From the NCBI GenBank assembly GCA_038230275.1, contig JBBRNO010000001.1, positions 1 to 64,000 of the forward strand: 64,000 nucleotides of DNA, written 5' to 3'. Position numbers and translations under genes: made by a program. Under the pieces are notes generated by a model. It ran no database searches. It worked only from the letters and a program-made list of their open reading frames with translations, and was not told the origin of the DNA. Source of the DNA: JANXXV01 sp038230275 (GTDB lineage: Bacteria; Acidobacteriota; Terriglobia; Bryobacterales; Bryobacteraceae). Positions 8,209 through 16,127 of the stretch are shown one piece after another. Each line of letters begins with the position of its first letter. Positions within the stretch are counted from its first letter, which is position 1.

Positions 8209-8748
8209 TCAACTGTAAAACTGAAAAACGCAATAGCCGATAGATGCGCCGATCGCAGAGCCTGCAATCACATCGCTTAGAAAATGCATGCCCATCAACA
8301 CTCGTGAGATGGCGATGCTGATGGCGCAGAACAGCAATCCGGCGACCAGGGAAGGATAGAACAGACTGAAGGGAACGGCGAATGCAAAGGCGGTGATGGA
8401 ATGCCCGGACGGGAACGAAAACTGGTCTGGCGGCAGAAGCGTGGCCCAACAATGGGATGCGATGGCACAGGGGCGCCGCCGGTGCGTCACCTTCTTCAAC
8501 CACATGAACAACATGACCCCAGCCGTTGCCGAGGTAACGGCCGTACCAACGGCACGAAAGCGTTCCGGTCCGCCGAAGAGCAGGATCACGGCGGACATGG
8601 CGTACCAGAGCCAGCCGTCGCCGCCGCGGGTAGCGCAGATCATCCATAGGCGGATCCAGCGCGGGGCGCGCCAGCTGTTCAAGCGGTGCATCACGCTGTG
8701 ATCCCGTCTGGTGATGAAATTCAACATAGTCTGCGGGAGGGTAGTCAT
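8209..8748 (-). CDS. PAP2-family membrane phosphatase
   Basis: A 179-residue integral membrane phosphatase of the PAP2 superfamily, which removes phosphate from phosphatidic acid, undecaprenyl diphosphate or similar lipids. The three signature motifs are all present: KKVTHRRRP (KX6RP), PSGHS, and SRVLMGMHFLSD (SRX5HX3D); the second His and the Asp form the catalytic pair with the PSGHS His. Several membrane helices surround them. The ATG at 8746-8748 overlaps the TGA of the upstream PHP gene as ATGA, which argues for this start over the longer open frame and for translational coupling. A phosphatase producing diacylglycerol would supply the substrate of the glycosyltransferase encoded divergently at 9715, though that link is an inference. 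Confidence 0.9.
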   Translation of the reverse strand: MTTLPQTMLNFITRRDHSVMHRLNSWRAPRWIRLWMICATRGGDGWLWYAMSAVILLFGGPERFRAVGTAVTSATAGVMLFMWLKKVTHRRRPCAIASHCWATLLPPDQFSFPSGHSITAFAFAVPFSLFYPSLVAGLLFCAISIAISRVLMGMHFLSDVIAGSAIGASIGYCVFQFYS

Positions 8749-9617
8749 ACGGGTACCTTTCCCATATCCCAAGACGCCAACGCACCGTTCTTTCGTACAG
8801 AAATTACGCGATGGAACCACCGTTCGGCAAACGCGGCTTCCACTAAACAGTTTACTAGAATTACCGCCGGGACCACCGCCATTAGCGGCGCCAGGGCCCT
8901 GGTCCAATGGCGTTCTTTCATCATTCCACCGCAAATGCTCCAGACGTCTCGTGTCAACTTGGAAAAGCTGCCGGATTCGCCCTGCACGATTCCCTGCCCC
9001 GCGCGAATGGCTCGCAGGTACTCCGCTTTGCTGCGTGCCCCCGGCGCCATGGTATAGGTGGAACCCACTCCACGCATGGTGTGGGCATCGCTTCCGCCGA
9101 TGCCTGCTTTCCCCATGTGCGCGCCCAGTTGCGCGGCGAACAGATTGCTGCGGGCCGGCATGGCTCCGTTCTGTGTTTCTATACACGGAAAGACGGATTC
9201 GAACCAGATGAAATCCGACTGATCCCGCGGGCCGGTCAAAGCGGACAACAGATGATTGATGCTGAACAGCAGTTTCTGTTCGTTCAGGTAGCCTAGGAGC
9301 GAATAGAAATCATCCCGCCGGCGTTGGATTTCGATATGCTGGCGTTCGGTGATGTCATAAACGCCGATATGAACTTCGCGTCCGCTTGGCATATGGCAGG
9401 TGGCCTCGACGCTAAGGAAGAAGTCGGGATGCTTGCGAAGCGATTCGGCGGCATCGATGGAATCGTGGTCGGTGATGGTGACCAGATCCATGCCGGATTG
9501 TTTGAGTTTTTCGTAGACGGCAGCCGGGGCGTTGTAGCTTTCCCGGCAGAAATTGCGGGCAACCGGCACAGTACACATGCCGGAATGGATCGTGTGGACG
9601 TGCAGGTCGCATCGCAT
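8745..9617 (-). CDS. PHP-domain metal-dependent phosphoesterase with C-terminal membrane segment
   Basis: A 290-residue protein of the PHP superfamily. Metal-binding motifs are in the expected order: DLHVHTIHS near residues 4-12, TITDHDS near 46-52, and GGSDAH near 190, giving the His/Asp cluster that binds two or three metal ions. It is therefore a likely phosphoesterase or phosphatase of small molecules. Unlike ordinary short PHP enzymes it has a hydrophobic segment near the C-terminus (LAPLMAVVPAVILVNCLVEA), so it may be membrane-tethered. It is the first gene of the PHP - PAP2 - proline dehydrogenase run and ends with an ATGA overlap to PAP2. Its start is about 97 bases from the divergent glycosyltransferase gene. 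Confidence 0.88.
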   Translation of the reverse strand: MRCDLHVHTIHSGMCTVPVARNFCRESYNAPAAVYEKLKQSGMDLVTITDHDSIDAAESLRKHPDFFLSVEATCHMPSGREVHIGVYDITERQHIEIQRRRDDFYSLLGYLNEQKLLFSINHLLSALTGPRDQSDFIWFESVFPCIETQNGAMPARSNLFAAQLGAHMGKAGIGGSDAHTMRGVGSTYTMAPGARSKAEYLRAIRAGQGIVQGESGSFSKLTRDVWSICGGMMKERHWTRALAPLMAVVPAVILVNCLVEAAFAERWFHRVISVRKNGALASWDMGKVPV

Positions 9618-9714
9618 ACACCTTCTTTATAAGGCTATATGGTTACAGTGCTGTGACGTACACAAAAAACATTTATGAATTACTTTGTTTGTGGGTTAGT
9701 ATGGCGTACACGCG

Positions 9715-10845
9715 ATGAAAAAGGTTGATTTTGTGTTCTTTGACGCCGGCGGAGGTCACCGCAGCGCGGCCAGCGCACTGAAGTCTGTGGTGGAACAGCA
9801 AGGCCGCCCGTGGGAAGTCCGGCTGGTGAATCTGCAGGAGGTGTTGGAGCCGCTCGACATATTCAGGAAGGTTACCGGCATCCGGATGGAGGACGTCTAC
9901 AACAATCTGCTGGCCCGGGGGTGGACGCTGGGAGCAGGTGCGCTAATACTGCCGATGCACGGGCTGATCCGGCTCTATCATCCCGCGCAGCGGCGCATGT
10001 TGACGGAGTTCTGGAAGTACGATCCGCCGGATTTGGTGGTGTCGGTGATTCCGAACTTCGGGCGGGCGCTCTATCAGGGGCTGAAGGCAGCGGATCCTGA
10101 CATTCCCCTGGCCACCATCCTGACCGATCTGGCGGATTTCCCGCCGCACTTCTGGATGGAGCGCGGGCAGGATCAACACTTGATCTGCGGTACGGCGCGG
10201 GCCGTGCAACAGGCGCGCGAGTTGGGATATGCTGCTGAGAAGATTCACGCGACATCCGGTATGATTCTTCGCCCGAAATTTTACGATCCAATTTCGATGG
10301 ATCGCGCGGAAGAACGGCGCAAGCTGGGACTGCAGGCAGACCTGCCAACAGGGCTAGTGCTGTTTGGCGGTCAGGGTTCCAGCGTAATGCTGGACATTGC
10401 GAAGAAGATGAGCCAATTCGACGCCGGTGCGCAGTTGATCTTCATCTGCGGGAAAAATGCCAAGCTTGCCGCCAGGCTGCGTGAAGTGCAAAGCAGCATT
10501 CCCTTCCACATCGTCGGCTTCACGCAGGAGGTTCCTTACTTCATGCACCTGTCCGACTTCATGATCGGTAAGCCGGGGCCGGGGAGCATTAGTGAAGCAC
10601 TGGCGATGAAGCTGCCCGTGATTGTGGAGCGCAACGCATGGACGCTGCCGCAGGAACGCTTCAACACCGACTGGGTGCTGGAAAGGGGCTTGGGCCTGGT
10701 GCTGAAAAACTTCAGCGGAATTGAAGGCGCCATTCAGAAGCTGCTGTCGCCGGCGCTGTTCCCGAAATTGCAGGCGAATGTGGCCGCAGTTGAGAACCGT
10801 GCGGTGTTTGAAATTCCGGATATTCTTCAGGGGATCATGAGATGA
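9715..10845 (+). CDS. GT28 glycosyltransferase, MGDG synthase / diacylglycerol glucosyltransferase type
   Basis: A 376-residue glycosyltransferase of the GT28 family with GT-B fold. The N-terminal half is the MGDG-synthase domain, with FDAGGGHRSAASALKSV binding the acceptor side; the C-terminal half carries GKPGPGSISEALAMKLPVIV, the nucleotide-sugar binding region. Relatives transfer galactose or glucose to diacylglycerol to make membrane glycolipids. No signal peptide or full membrane span is seen, in keeping with a monotopic membrane enzyme. The start ATG at 9715 lacks a strong ribosome site. It is divergent from the PHP/PAP2 operon and its TGA overlaps the ATG of the next gene (ATGA at 10842-10845). 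The sugar donor and the exact lipid cannot be read from the sequence. Confidence 0.88.
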   Translation: MKKVDFVFFDAGGGHRSAASALKSVVEQQGRPWEVRLVNLQEVLEPLDIFRKVTGIRMEDVYNNLLARGWTLGAGALILPMHGLIRLYHPAQRRMLTEFWKYDPPDLVVSVIPNFGRALYQGLKAADPDIPLATILTDLADFPPHFWMERGQDQHLICGTARAVQQARELGYAAEKIHATSGMILRPKFYDPISMDRAEERRKLGLQADLPTGLVLFGGQGSSVMLDIAKKMSQFDAGAQLIFICGKNAKLAARLREVQSSIPFHIVGFTQEVPYFMHLSDFMIGKPGPGSISEALAMKLPVIVERNAWTLPQERFNTDWVLERGLGLVLKNFSGIEGAIQKLLSPALFPKLQANVAAVENRAVFEIPDILQGIMR

Positions 10846-12806
10846 AACAATTGTCCGCTGCTTTGTTGCTGATGGCTGGTACGCTCCGGGCGCAGGACCC
10901 GGCGCTGCTGGAGTGGATGAACAACATCGCACAGCAGCAGTTGCACCGGCGTGCGGAGCAGATAGCCTCCATTAAAACTCCGGCGCAAGCGGACGCGCGG
11001 AAGAAGGTAGTGAAGGCGAAAATTCTGGAATTGATCGGCGGCCTGCCGGAGTACAAAGGTCCACTCAACGCGCGGGTGACACGCACGATCAAGCAGGACA
11101 GCTACCTGATTGAAGACGTGATCTATGAAAGCCTGCCTGGGCTTTACGTCACGGCCAATCTGTATCGCCCGCAAGCGCCGGGAAAGTACCCCGGCATTCT
11201 GTTGCCGTTGGGCCATTGGGATTACGGCAAATCCGCGGTGCAACAGATCTGCGCGAATCTGGCGCTGAAGGGATTCGTGGTGCTGACTTACGATCCCATC
11301 GGCCAGGGAGAGCGATTGCAGGCGTTCGACATTCGCGTGGGACGAAGCCTGGCCGGCAGTTCCGTGGAACAGCACTTCATGGCCGGGACGCAGAGCATTC
11401 TGGTGGGGCAGAGCTTTGCGCGGTATCGGATTTGGGATGCGAAACGTTCGCTGGACTATCTGCTGAGCCGGCCTGAAGTGGAGAGCGACAAGATCGGCGT
11501 GACCGGTTGCTCCGGCGGGGGTACCATCACGACCTACATTTCGGCATTGGACGATCGGGTCAAAGTGGCTGCGCCGGCTTGCTATTTGAACTCGTTTCAG
11601 ACGCTGTATACGGGGTCGATTGGCGATTCTGAGCAGAGTGTTCCCGGCTTCCTGGCTGCCGGGCTGGATCAGACCGACTACGTAGAGCTGTTCGCTCCGA
11701 AACCTTGGCTGATGCTGTCGACTGAGAAGGATTTCTTCACGCCCGCTGGAGCCAAACAGGTCTACGACGAGGCCAGCAGCTGGTATGGAATTTATGACGC
11801 CCAGAGCAACGTGAAGTGGGTGGTGGGACCGGGCGGGCACGGCACGCCGCTGGTGGTACGCGAGGCCATTTACGAATGGATGATCCGCTGGTTGAAGGGC
11901 GGCAAGGGCGACTGGCATGAGCAGCCGGTACACTTTGTTCCGGCGCGAATGCTGACGGCCAGCCGCACCGGTCAGGTGACGTTTGAGCAGGGCGCACGCG
12001 ATGTGTATCAGATTATTGCCGAGACCCCGAAGACGGTGAAGAGCCAGGCCGAGATGCTGCAACAGATTATGAGTTGGGTGCAGTATGACAAGCGCGCGCC
12101 GATTGTGAAACAGGCGGTAGCCGACGGGGACGGCGTGGAGAACGTCACGCTGGAGACGGAGCCGGGTTTGACCATTTCGCTCTCGGTTTATACGGCCAAG
12201 ACGGGAGGCGGACGGCGGCGAACGAAACTGATTCTGGAGTCGTACCCGAACGCTCCGGCGACCGCTCGAGCGCTGGCTGAGAAGGGTGAGGTGGCGGCGG
12301 TGTTGAATGTGCGCGGGCGGCCCATTCCTCCGATGCGGGAATGGTATGGCGATTGGATGAGCAATACCCGCGCTTGGCTGATTGGACGGAACCTGCCCGG
12401 GATGCGGGCGCTGGATATTCTGCGGGCAGTGGACTATCTGGAATCGCGGCCGGACGTGGATGCGAAACAGATTGGAGCCGTGGCCAGTGAAGTTCCGGGT
12501 ATCTGGGTGATGCTGGCTGCGGCCATCGATACACGGATTTCGTCGGTCTACCTGGACCGGACTCCTCATAGTCTTCAGCTGGCGCTGAATGGACCGCTGC
12601 ATCAGAACCTTCACGATGCAACGCTGCCGGGCTTTGCGCTGCACTGGGATCTTTCCAACCTGGCGGCGGCGATGAAGGGTCGGAAGTTGGTGTGGATCGA
12701 TCCGACCGATTGGATGCGCAATCTGGTTTATGCGGGGGATCAGTTTCAGTACCGCAGCGGGAATGCTCCGGTGGAAGGTTGGGAACTGGCGGAGTATCTG
12801 AAGTAG
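10842..12806 (+). CDS. Secreted tandem alpha/beta-hydrolase (acetyl-xylan-esterase-like), second half degenerate
   Basis: A 654-residue exported esterase-like protein. A signal peptide (MKQLSAALLLMAGTLRAQ) is followed by an alpha/beta-hydrolase with the nucleophile elbow GVTGCSGGG, an acid region at STEKDFF and a candidate catalytic His in VGPGGHG. After about residue 400 a second, hydrolase-like half appears (AVDYLESRPDVDAKQIGAV), but at the elbow position it reads ASEVPG, without the GxSxG serine, so it looks like a non-catalytic copy. The start is fixed by the ATGA overlap with the glycosyltransferase gene. Relatives are abundant in acidobacteria and planctomycetes, often in carbohydrate degradation. 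The substrate is unknown; an acyl ester on a sugar polymer is a reasonable guess. Confidence 0.82.
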   Translation: MKQLSAALLLMAGTLRAQDPALLEWMNNIAQQQLHRRAEQIASIKTPAQADARKKVVKAKILELIGGLPEYKGPLNARVTRTIKQDSYLIEDVIYESLPGLYVTANLYRPQAPGKYPGILLPLGHWDYGKSAVQQICANLALKGFVVLTYDPIGQGERLQAFDIRVGRSLAGSSVEQHFMAGTQSILVGQSFARYRIWDAKRSLDYLLSRPEVESDKIGVTGCSGGGTITTYISALDDRVKVAAPACYLNSFQTLYTGSIGDSEQSVPGFLAAGLDQTDYVELFAPKPWLMLSTEKDFFTPAGAKQVYDEASSWYGIYDAQSNVKWVVGPGGHGTPLVVREAIYEWMIRWLKGGKGDWHEQPVHFVPARMLTASRTGQVTFEQGARDVYQIIAETPKTVKSQAEMLQQIMSWVQYDKRAPIVKQAVADGDGVENVTLETEPGLTISLSVYTAKTGGGRRRTKLILESYPNAPATARALAEKGEVAAVLNVRGRPIPPMREWYGDWMSNTRAWLIGRNLPGMRALDILRAVDYLESRPDVDAKQIGAVASEVPGIWVMLAAAIDTRISSVYLDRTPHSLQLALNGPLHQNLHDATLPGFALHWDLSNLAAAMKGRKLVWIDPTDWMRNLVYAGDQFQYRSGNAPVEGWELAEYLK

Positions 12807-13173
12807 CGGTGGTTGGGTGTTTCTGGGTTGGTGGTGGATTGAAAAGCGAATGGCCACGGATGCACACAACAGTTGCACACGGATCTAAGAAAGTAGAACT
12901 TTGCTTGGCAACCAGTCGATCCATTGGCGTGGGGGAACGTTGATTTTACCGAGCAAAGCCAATTTTGAGGTGAGCCTGGTTTGCTGGTGTTGATTTTGAT
13001 GTCCCGGCAAGTGTACAAGTCCTCAACGCTGGGTGCCATACTCTGGAAATGGTCGAGTACCGCCTCGGTTCACGATCCGCGCTCGACTGGCCGAACTGAT
13101 CGCCCAAGCGGATCGCAAACCAACGCAAGCAGAGCAGCGAGTGGACGCCGGAGCGGCACCCACGTAAACTGGA
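12807..13173. other. Intergenic stretch with cacggat repeats and a possible restriction-enzyme remnant
   Basis: No intact gene is visible in these 367 bases. At about 12850-12885 the motif GCACACGGAT and near copies (CCACGGATGCACAC, TTGCACACGGAT) recur. From about 12998 to 13097 on the plus strand a short frame reads VEYRLGSRSALDW before a stop. That resembles the conserved YxLGxRSALxW segment in the C-terminal part of type ISP restriction-modification helicases, so it may be a decayed fragment. The match is short and I give it low weight. The toxin-antitoxin pair follows directly. Confidence 0.3.
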
Positions 13174-13176
13174 GTG

Positions 13177-13413
13177 ATGGCGGCGTGGCCAGAGTTTCTG
13201 AGCAGCAGCTCGCAGGTATGCGGCGGTGATATCTGTGCTACGGGGACGCGAATTCCAGTCACGGTGATCCTCGACAGTCTTGCCGAAGGCGCTTCTAAGG
13301 ACGAGGTCTTGGCGAGCTATCCCTCGCTTCGCCTCGACCACATTCACGCTGCATTGGCTTACGCGGCAGAATTGGCGCACGAGGAACGTCTTGTGCCAAT
13401 CCGGACGATGTGA
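13177..13413 (+). CDS. DUF433 antitoxin-like protein
   Basis: A roughly 78-residue protein of the DUF433 family, the usual partner of PIN-like DUF5615 proteins. The family core QVCGGDICATGTRIPVTVIL is followed by the helix-turn-helix-like part ASYPSLRLDHIHAALAYAAE, likely to bind DNA or the toxin. The start is doubtful. The ATG at 13177 (or GTG at 13174) is too close to the GGAG at 13171-13174. A GTG at 13185 is correctly spaced and begins VARVS, but in another frame; removing one G after the TCT codon (13197-13199) would join it to the SSSSQVCGG frame and give the usual family N-terminus. So the 5' end may hold a one-base error or mutation. Its TGA overlaps the GTG start of the next gene. 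Confidence 0.8.
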   Translation: MAAWPEFLSSSSQVCGGDICATGTRIPVTVILDSLAEGASKDEVLASYPSLRLDHIHAALAYAAELAHEERLVPIRTM

Positions 13414-13760
13414 AATTAAAGCTCGATGAGAATCTCCCTGTTGAACTGCTGGCGGATCTTCGCGGCTTGGGCCACGATGCGGACACGGTGATTTTCGAGG
13501 GACTGCGCGGTGCGGCAGACGCCGCCGTTGTGGATGCTGCCTTCGCTGCCGATCAAATCTTGTTCACGCTCGATAAGGGTATAGCCAACGTCCAGCGTTA
13601 TCCAATTCATCGGCTGGCGGGAGTGGTGCTGTTTCGGCCTGACTGCTGGGGCCGGCGCGCCGTGATCGAATTTGTGCGCCAGCGGCTTGGCAACGTACTC
13701 GAAATGGAACTGACCGGCCGGCTTACGGTCGTCGGACCGTGCCGTATCCGGTTTCGATAA
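13410..13760 (+). CDS. DUF5615 PIN-like toxin-like protein
   Basis: A 116-residue protein of the DUF5615 (PIN-like, Mut7-C related) family. Acidic residues at positions expected for a PIN nuclease are visible: LDENLP near the N-terminus, GHDADTV, AAFAADQILFTLDKGIAN, the last with the conserved TxDxD-like strand (here TLDKG). The family is predicted to be an RNase toxin paired with DUF433. The start is a GTG at 13410 overlapping the antitoxin stop (GTGA), so production of both proteins is coupled. The gene converges on the PQQ dehydrogenase gene, 17 bases between stops. Toxin activity is predicted from the family only. Confidence 0.85.
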   Translation: MKLKLDENLPVELLADLRGLGHDADTVIFEGLRGAADAAVVDAAFAADQILFTLDKGIANVQRYPIHRLAGVVLFRPDCWGRRAVIEFVRQRLGNVLEMELTGRLTVVGPCRIRFR

Positions 13761-13777
13761 ACTGCACCGGTCAGCTC

Positions 13778-16120
13778 TTACTTCGGCAACCCGAAGCACA
13801 AGATGTTGGAGCCCACCGCGAGGGCTATGAACTGTTCTCCATCTACCGTATACGTCATTGGAGACGTCTTGATGGTCGCGTTCAGCGGAAGTCGCCATAA
13901 CGTCTTCCCGTCCTTCGCATCGGCCGCGATGAAGTAGCCGCTTGGGTCTCCGTAGAAGACGATGCCGCCCGCGGTGGCCATCACGCCCGCCACTCGTTTC
14001 CCGTCTACCGGTCCGGTCTGCGGTACCTCCCAGACAATGTTCCCGCTCTCGATGTCGAGGGCCCGGAGATACTTCTTCCCAGGGTCTTCCGGCGGACGCC
14101 CCGTCTTCCAGCTGCCGGGCAAGAGCTTCACAGAACATTTTTCAAGGACCATTACGTAATAGAGACGGGTCAGCGGGCTGTAGGCGGTTCCGTTCCAGTT
14201 GGTCGCGTGGTCGGGGCAGGTGATATCCCCTTCCGGCGAAAGCTGGGGACGGCCATCGGGGCCAATTCCACTCGCCCACGTTAGCTTACGGGTGAATTGT
14301 TTAGACAGCAAGAGCTTGCCGGCAGCGCGGTCGAAAACGTAGAAGAAGCCGTTTCGGTCGGCATGGAGCAGCAGTTTGCGATCCTGCCCGCGAAACTTTG
14401 CGTCCACCAGGACGTTGGGCTCGGTGGCGTCCCAATCGTGAACGTCATGCGGGGTGAACTGGTAAAACCACTTCAACTTTCCGGTGCCGGGTTCCAGCGC
14501 AAGGACGCAATTGGTGAACAGATTGTCGCCGCCGCGTTCGCGGTCGTCGGAATCCGGCCAGGGGTTGCCTGTGGCCCAGTAGAGCGTGTCAGCTGCCGCA
14601 TCGTATGAACCAGTGAGCCAGGTGGCGCCGCCGCCATACGTCACAGCAGTTCCTTTCCATGTCTCGTAGCCGGGCTCCCCCTTCGCGGGAACGGTCCAGT
14701 GACGCCAGACCCGTTCGCCGGTGTCCGCTTTATAGGCGTCGATGAATCCGCGAATACCCCAGTCGCCTCCGGCCACGCCGGCGATGACCATATCCTTGAC
14801 CACCAGCGGCGCAACCGTTCCACCGTACTTTTGGGGTTCATCGGGCATCACTACTTCCCAAACCAGCCGTCCGGTTACGCGGTTCAGTGCGATAAGGTGC
14901 GCGTTGTCGGTCACCATGAAGACGTTGTTGTTCAGGATGGCGAGGCCGCGATTGGTTCCCAAGGACGGGTCTGATACCAGACCAGCAGTGCGCGGGCGCG
15001 AGTATTGCCAGATTTGTTGGCCGGAGCGGGCGTCGAGCGCAAAAGCCTGATTCGGGCCGGTCACGTACATGATGCCATCCGCAACGATAGGAACTGTTTC
15101 CAACCCGAAGTAGCGCATGTTCTCGCGAAGATACGGCGTGTCGGGGAGGAACTGCGCCCAGAGTGGAATTGAAAAGGCCCACTTCAGCGCGAGTTTATTG
15201 ACGTTGGCGGCGTTGATTTGTTTGAGTTCGCTATATCGATTTCCGCTAAGCTGTCCGTTGTAGGTGAGCCAATCGCCTGGCTTCGGATTCACAATTCTGG
15301 AGAAGGCAATCCCGCCTGTGGCCGAATTGATGGCTGAGGCTGGCATCCCTGACTGGACAATTGGTTGAACACCAGTGAGGCGGCTGAGGAAGGCGACGAG
15401 ATCTTGCAACTCCTGGGCCGGCACATCCACTGGGCGCATGAGAGACTGCTTCTCCTCGGTGATGGCCGAGATGCTATCGAGCGAGAGCGGGTGAAGGGCG
15501 CCCTGCAGGTCTTGGAGGGTAAGGTCAAAACTGGTTTTGCTTCTCGCGAATCCGCGCAGCGATTTTCCGTCCTTTAGGCGCACGCTCACCAACGCGTAGC
15601 CGGGTGCGATCCGCCGATCGGGCTGCAGCAACGCCTCTCGAATCTGGTCGGTGGTCATTTCGCGCGCTACGTTCGACAGATCGGGGCCGATGGGCGCACC
15701 TTCCCCGTAGACCATATGGCAAGTGGAGCATCGCCCCTTGCCGAAGAAGAATTGTTTGCCGGCAACCCGGTCGCCTGGCGCAGCGCTTTCCGCGGCGGAT
15801 GCATTGAGCGAGCCGACCAAAATCGCGAGATCGTCAACGGTGCCGGCGGGCAAATCGAATGCCGGCATTCCTGCTGCTGGAATTCCGTTGCGGATTAAGC
15901 TGCGCAAGTTTTGAAGGGACCTCCTGCGTACCGAAGAGTTCCCGGCAAGGCCCGGCCCTTGCTGCGTGCCGCGGGCGTCCGCTCCGTGGCAGCCGGCACA
16001 GAGTTTCGCGTAGGTTTGCTTGCTGTCTGCGCCTGAGGGGTTTTGCGCCAACAACGGGCTGAAGACGAGGGCCGCAATTACCAAGTTCAGGCTCGGCCGG
16101 CCCATACGCCAAACGATCAC
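13778..16120 (-). CDS. PQQ-dependent dehydrogenase with two N-terminal cytochrome c domains
   Basis: A 780-residue periplasmic quinohaemoprotein. After a signal peptide (about residues 6-25) come two haem c sites, CAGCH (41-45) and CSTCH (131-135), then an eight-bladed beta-propeller with tryptophan-docking repeats that binds PQQ. The catalytic region includes TGNPWPDSD and HDVHDWDATE, the latter holding the usual active-site Asp. Electrons from an alcohol or aldehyde would pass from PQQ to the attached haems. In classical methanol and alcohol dehydrogenases a vicinal Cys-Cys pair sits over PQQ; in the matching region here (SDPSLGTNRG) there is no Cys pair. The haem domains are at the N-terminus, whereas type II enzymes carry one at the C-terminus. 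The start could be Met1 or Met6. The gene lies 7 bases after the upstream gene on this strand. Confidence 0.9.
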   Translation of the reverse strand: MIVWRMGRPSLNLVIAALVFSPLLAQNPSGADSKQTYAKLCAGCHGADARGTQQGPGLAGNSSVRRRSLQNLRSLIRNGIPAAGMPAFDLPAGTVDDLAILVGSLNASAAESAAPGDRVAGKQFFFGKGRCSTCHMVYGEGAPIGPDLSNVAREMTTDQIREALLQPDRRIAPGYALVSVRLKDGKSLRGFARSKTSFDLTLQDLQGALHPLSLDSISAITEEKQSLMRPVDVPAQELQDLVAFLSRLTGVQPIVQSGMPASAINSATGGIAFSRIVNPKPGDWLTYNGQLSGNRYSELKQINAANVNKLALKWAFSIPLWAQFLPDTPYLRENMRYFGLETVPIVADGIMYVTGPNQAFALDARSGQQIWQYSRPRTAGLVSDPSLGTNRGLAILNNNVFMVTDNAHLIALNRVTGRLVWEVVMPDEPQKYGGTVAPLVVKDMVIAGVAGGDWGIRGFIDAYKADTGERVWRHWTVPAKGEPGYETWKGTAVTYGGGATWLTGSYDAAADTLYWATGNPWPDSDDRERGGDNLFTNCVLALEPGTGKLKWFYQFTPHDVHDWDATEPNVLVDAKFRGQDRKLLLHADRNGFFYVFDRAAGKLLLSKQFTRKLTWASGIGPDGRPQLSPEGDITCPDHATNWNGTAYSPLTRLYYVMVLEKCSVKLLPGSWKTGRPPEDPGKKYLRALDIESGNIVWEVPQTGPVDGKRVAGVMATAGGIVFYGDPSGYFIAADAKDGKTLWRLPLNATIKTSPMTYTVDGEQFIALAVGSNILCFGLPK

Positions 16121-16127
16121 GGATTCT

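Noticed and set aside
9650..9715. CGTACAC occurring twice in the spacer between the PHP and glycosyltransferase genes
   Set aside because: Seven bases, two copies; not distinguishable from chance.
10827..12878. A 683-residue open frame on the minus strand
   Set aside because: It is antisense to the tandem hydrolase, Arg/His/Pro-rich, and has no domain; it exists because of the GC-rich codon use of the real gene.
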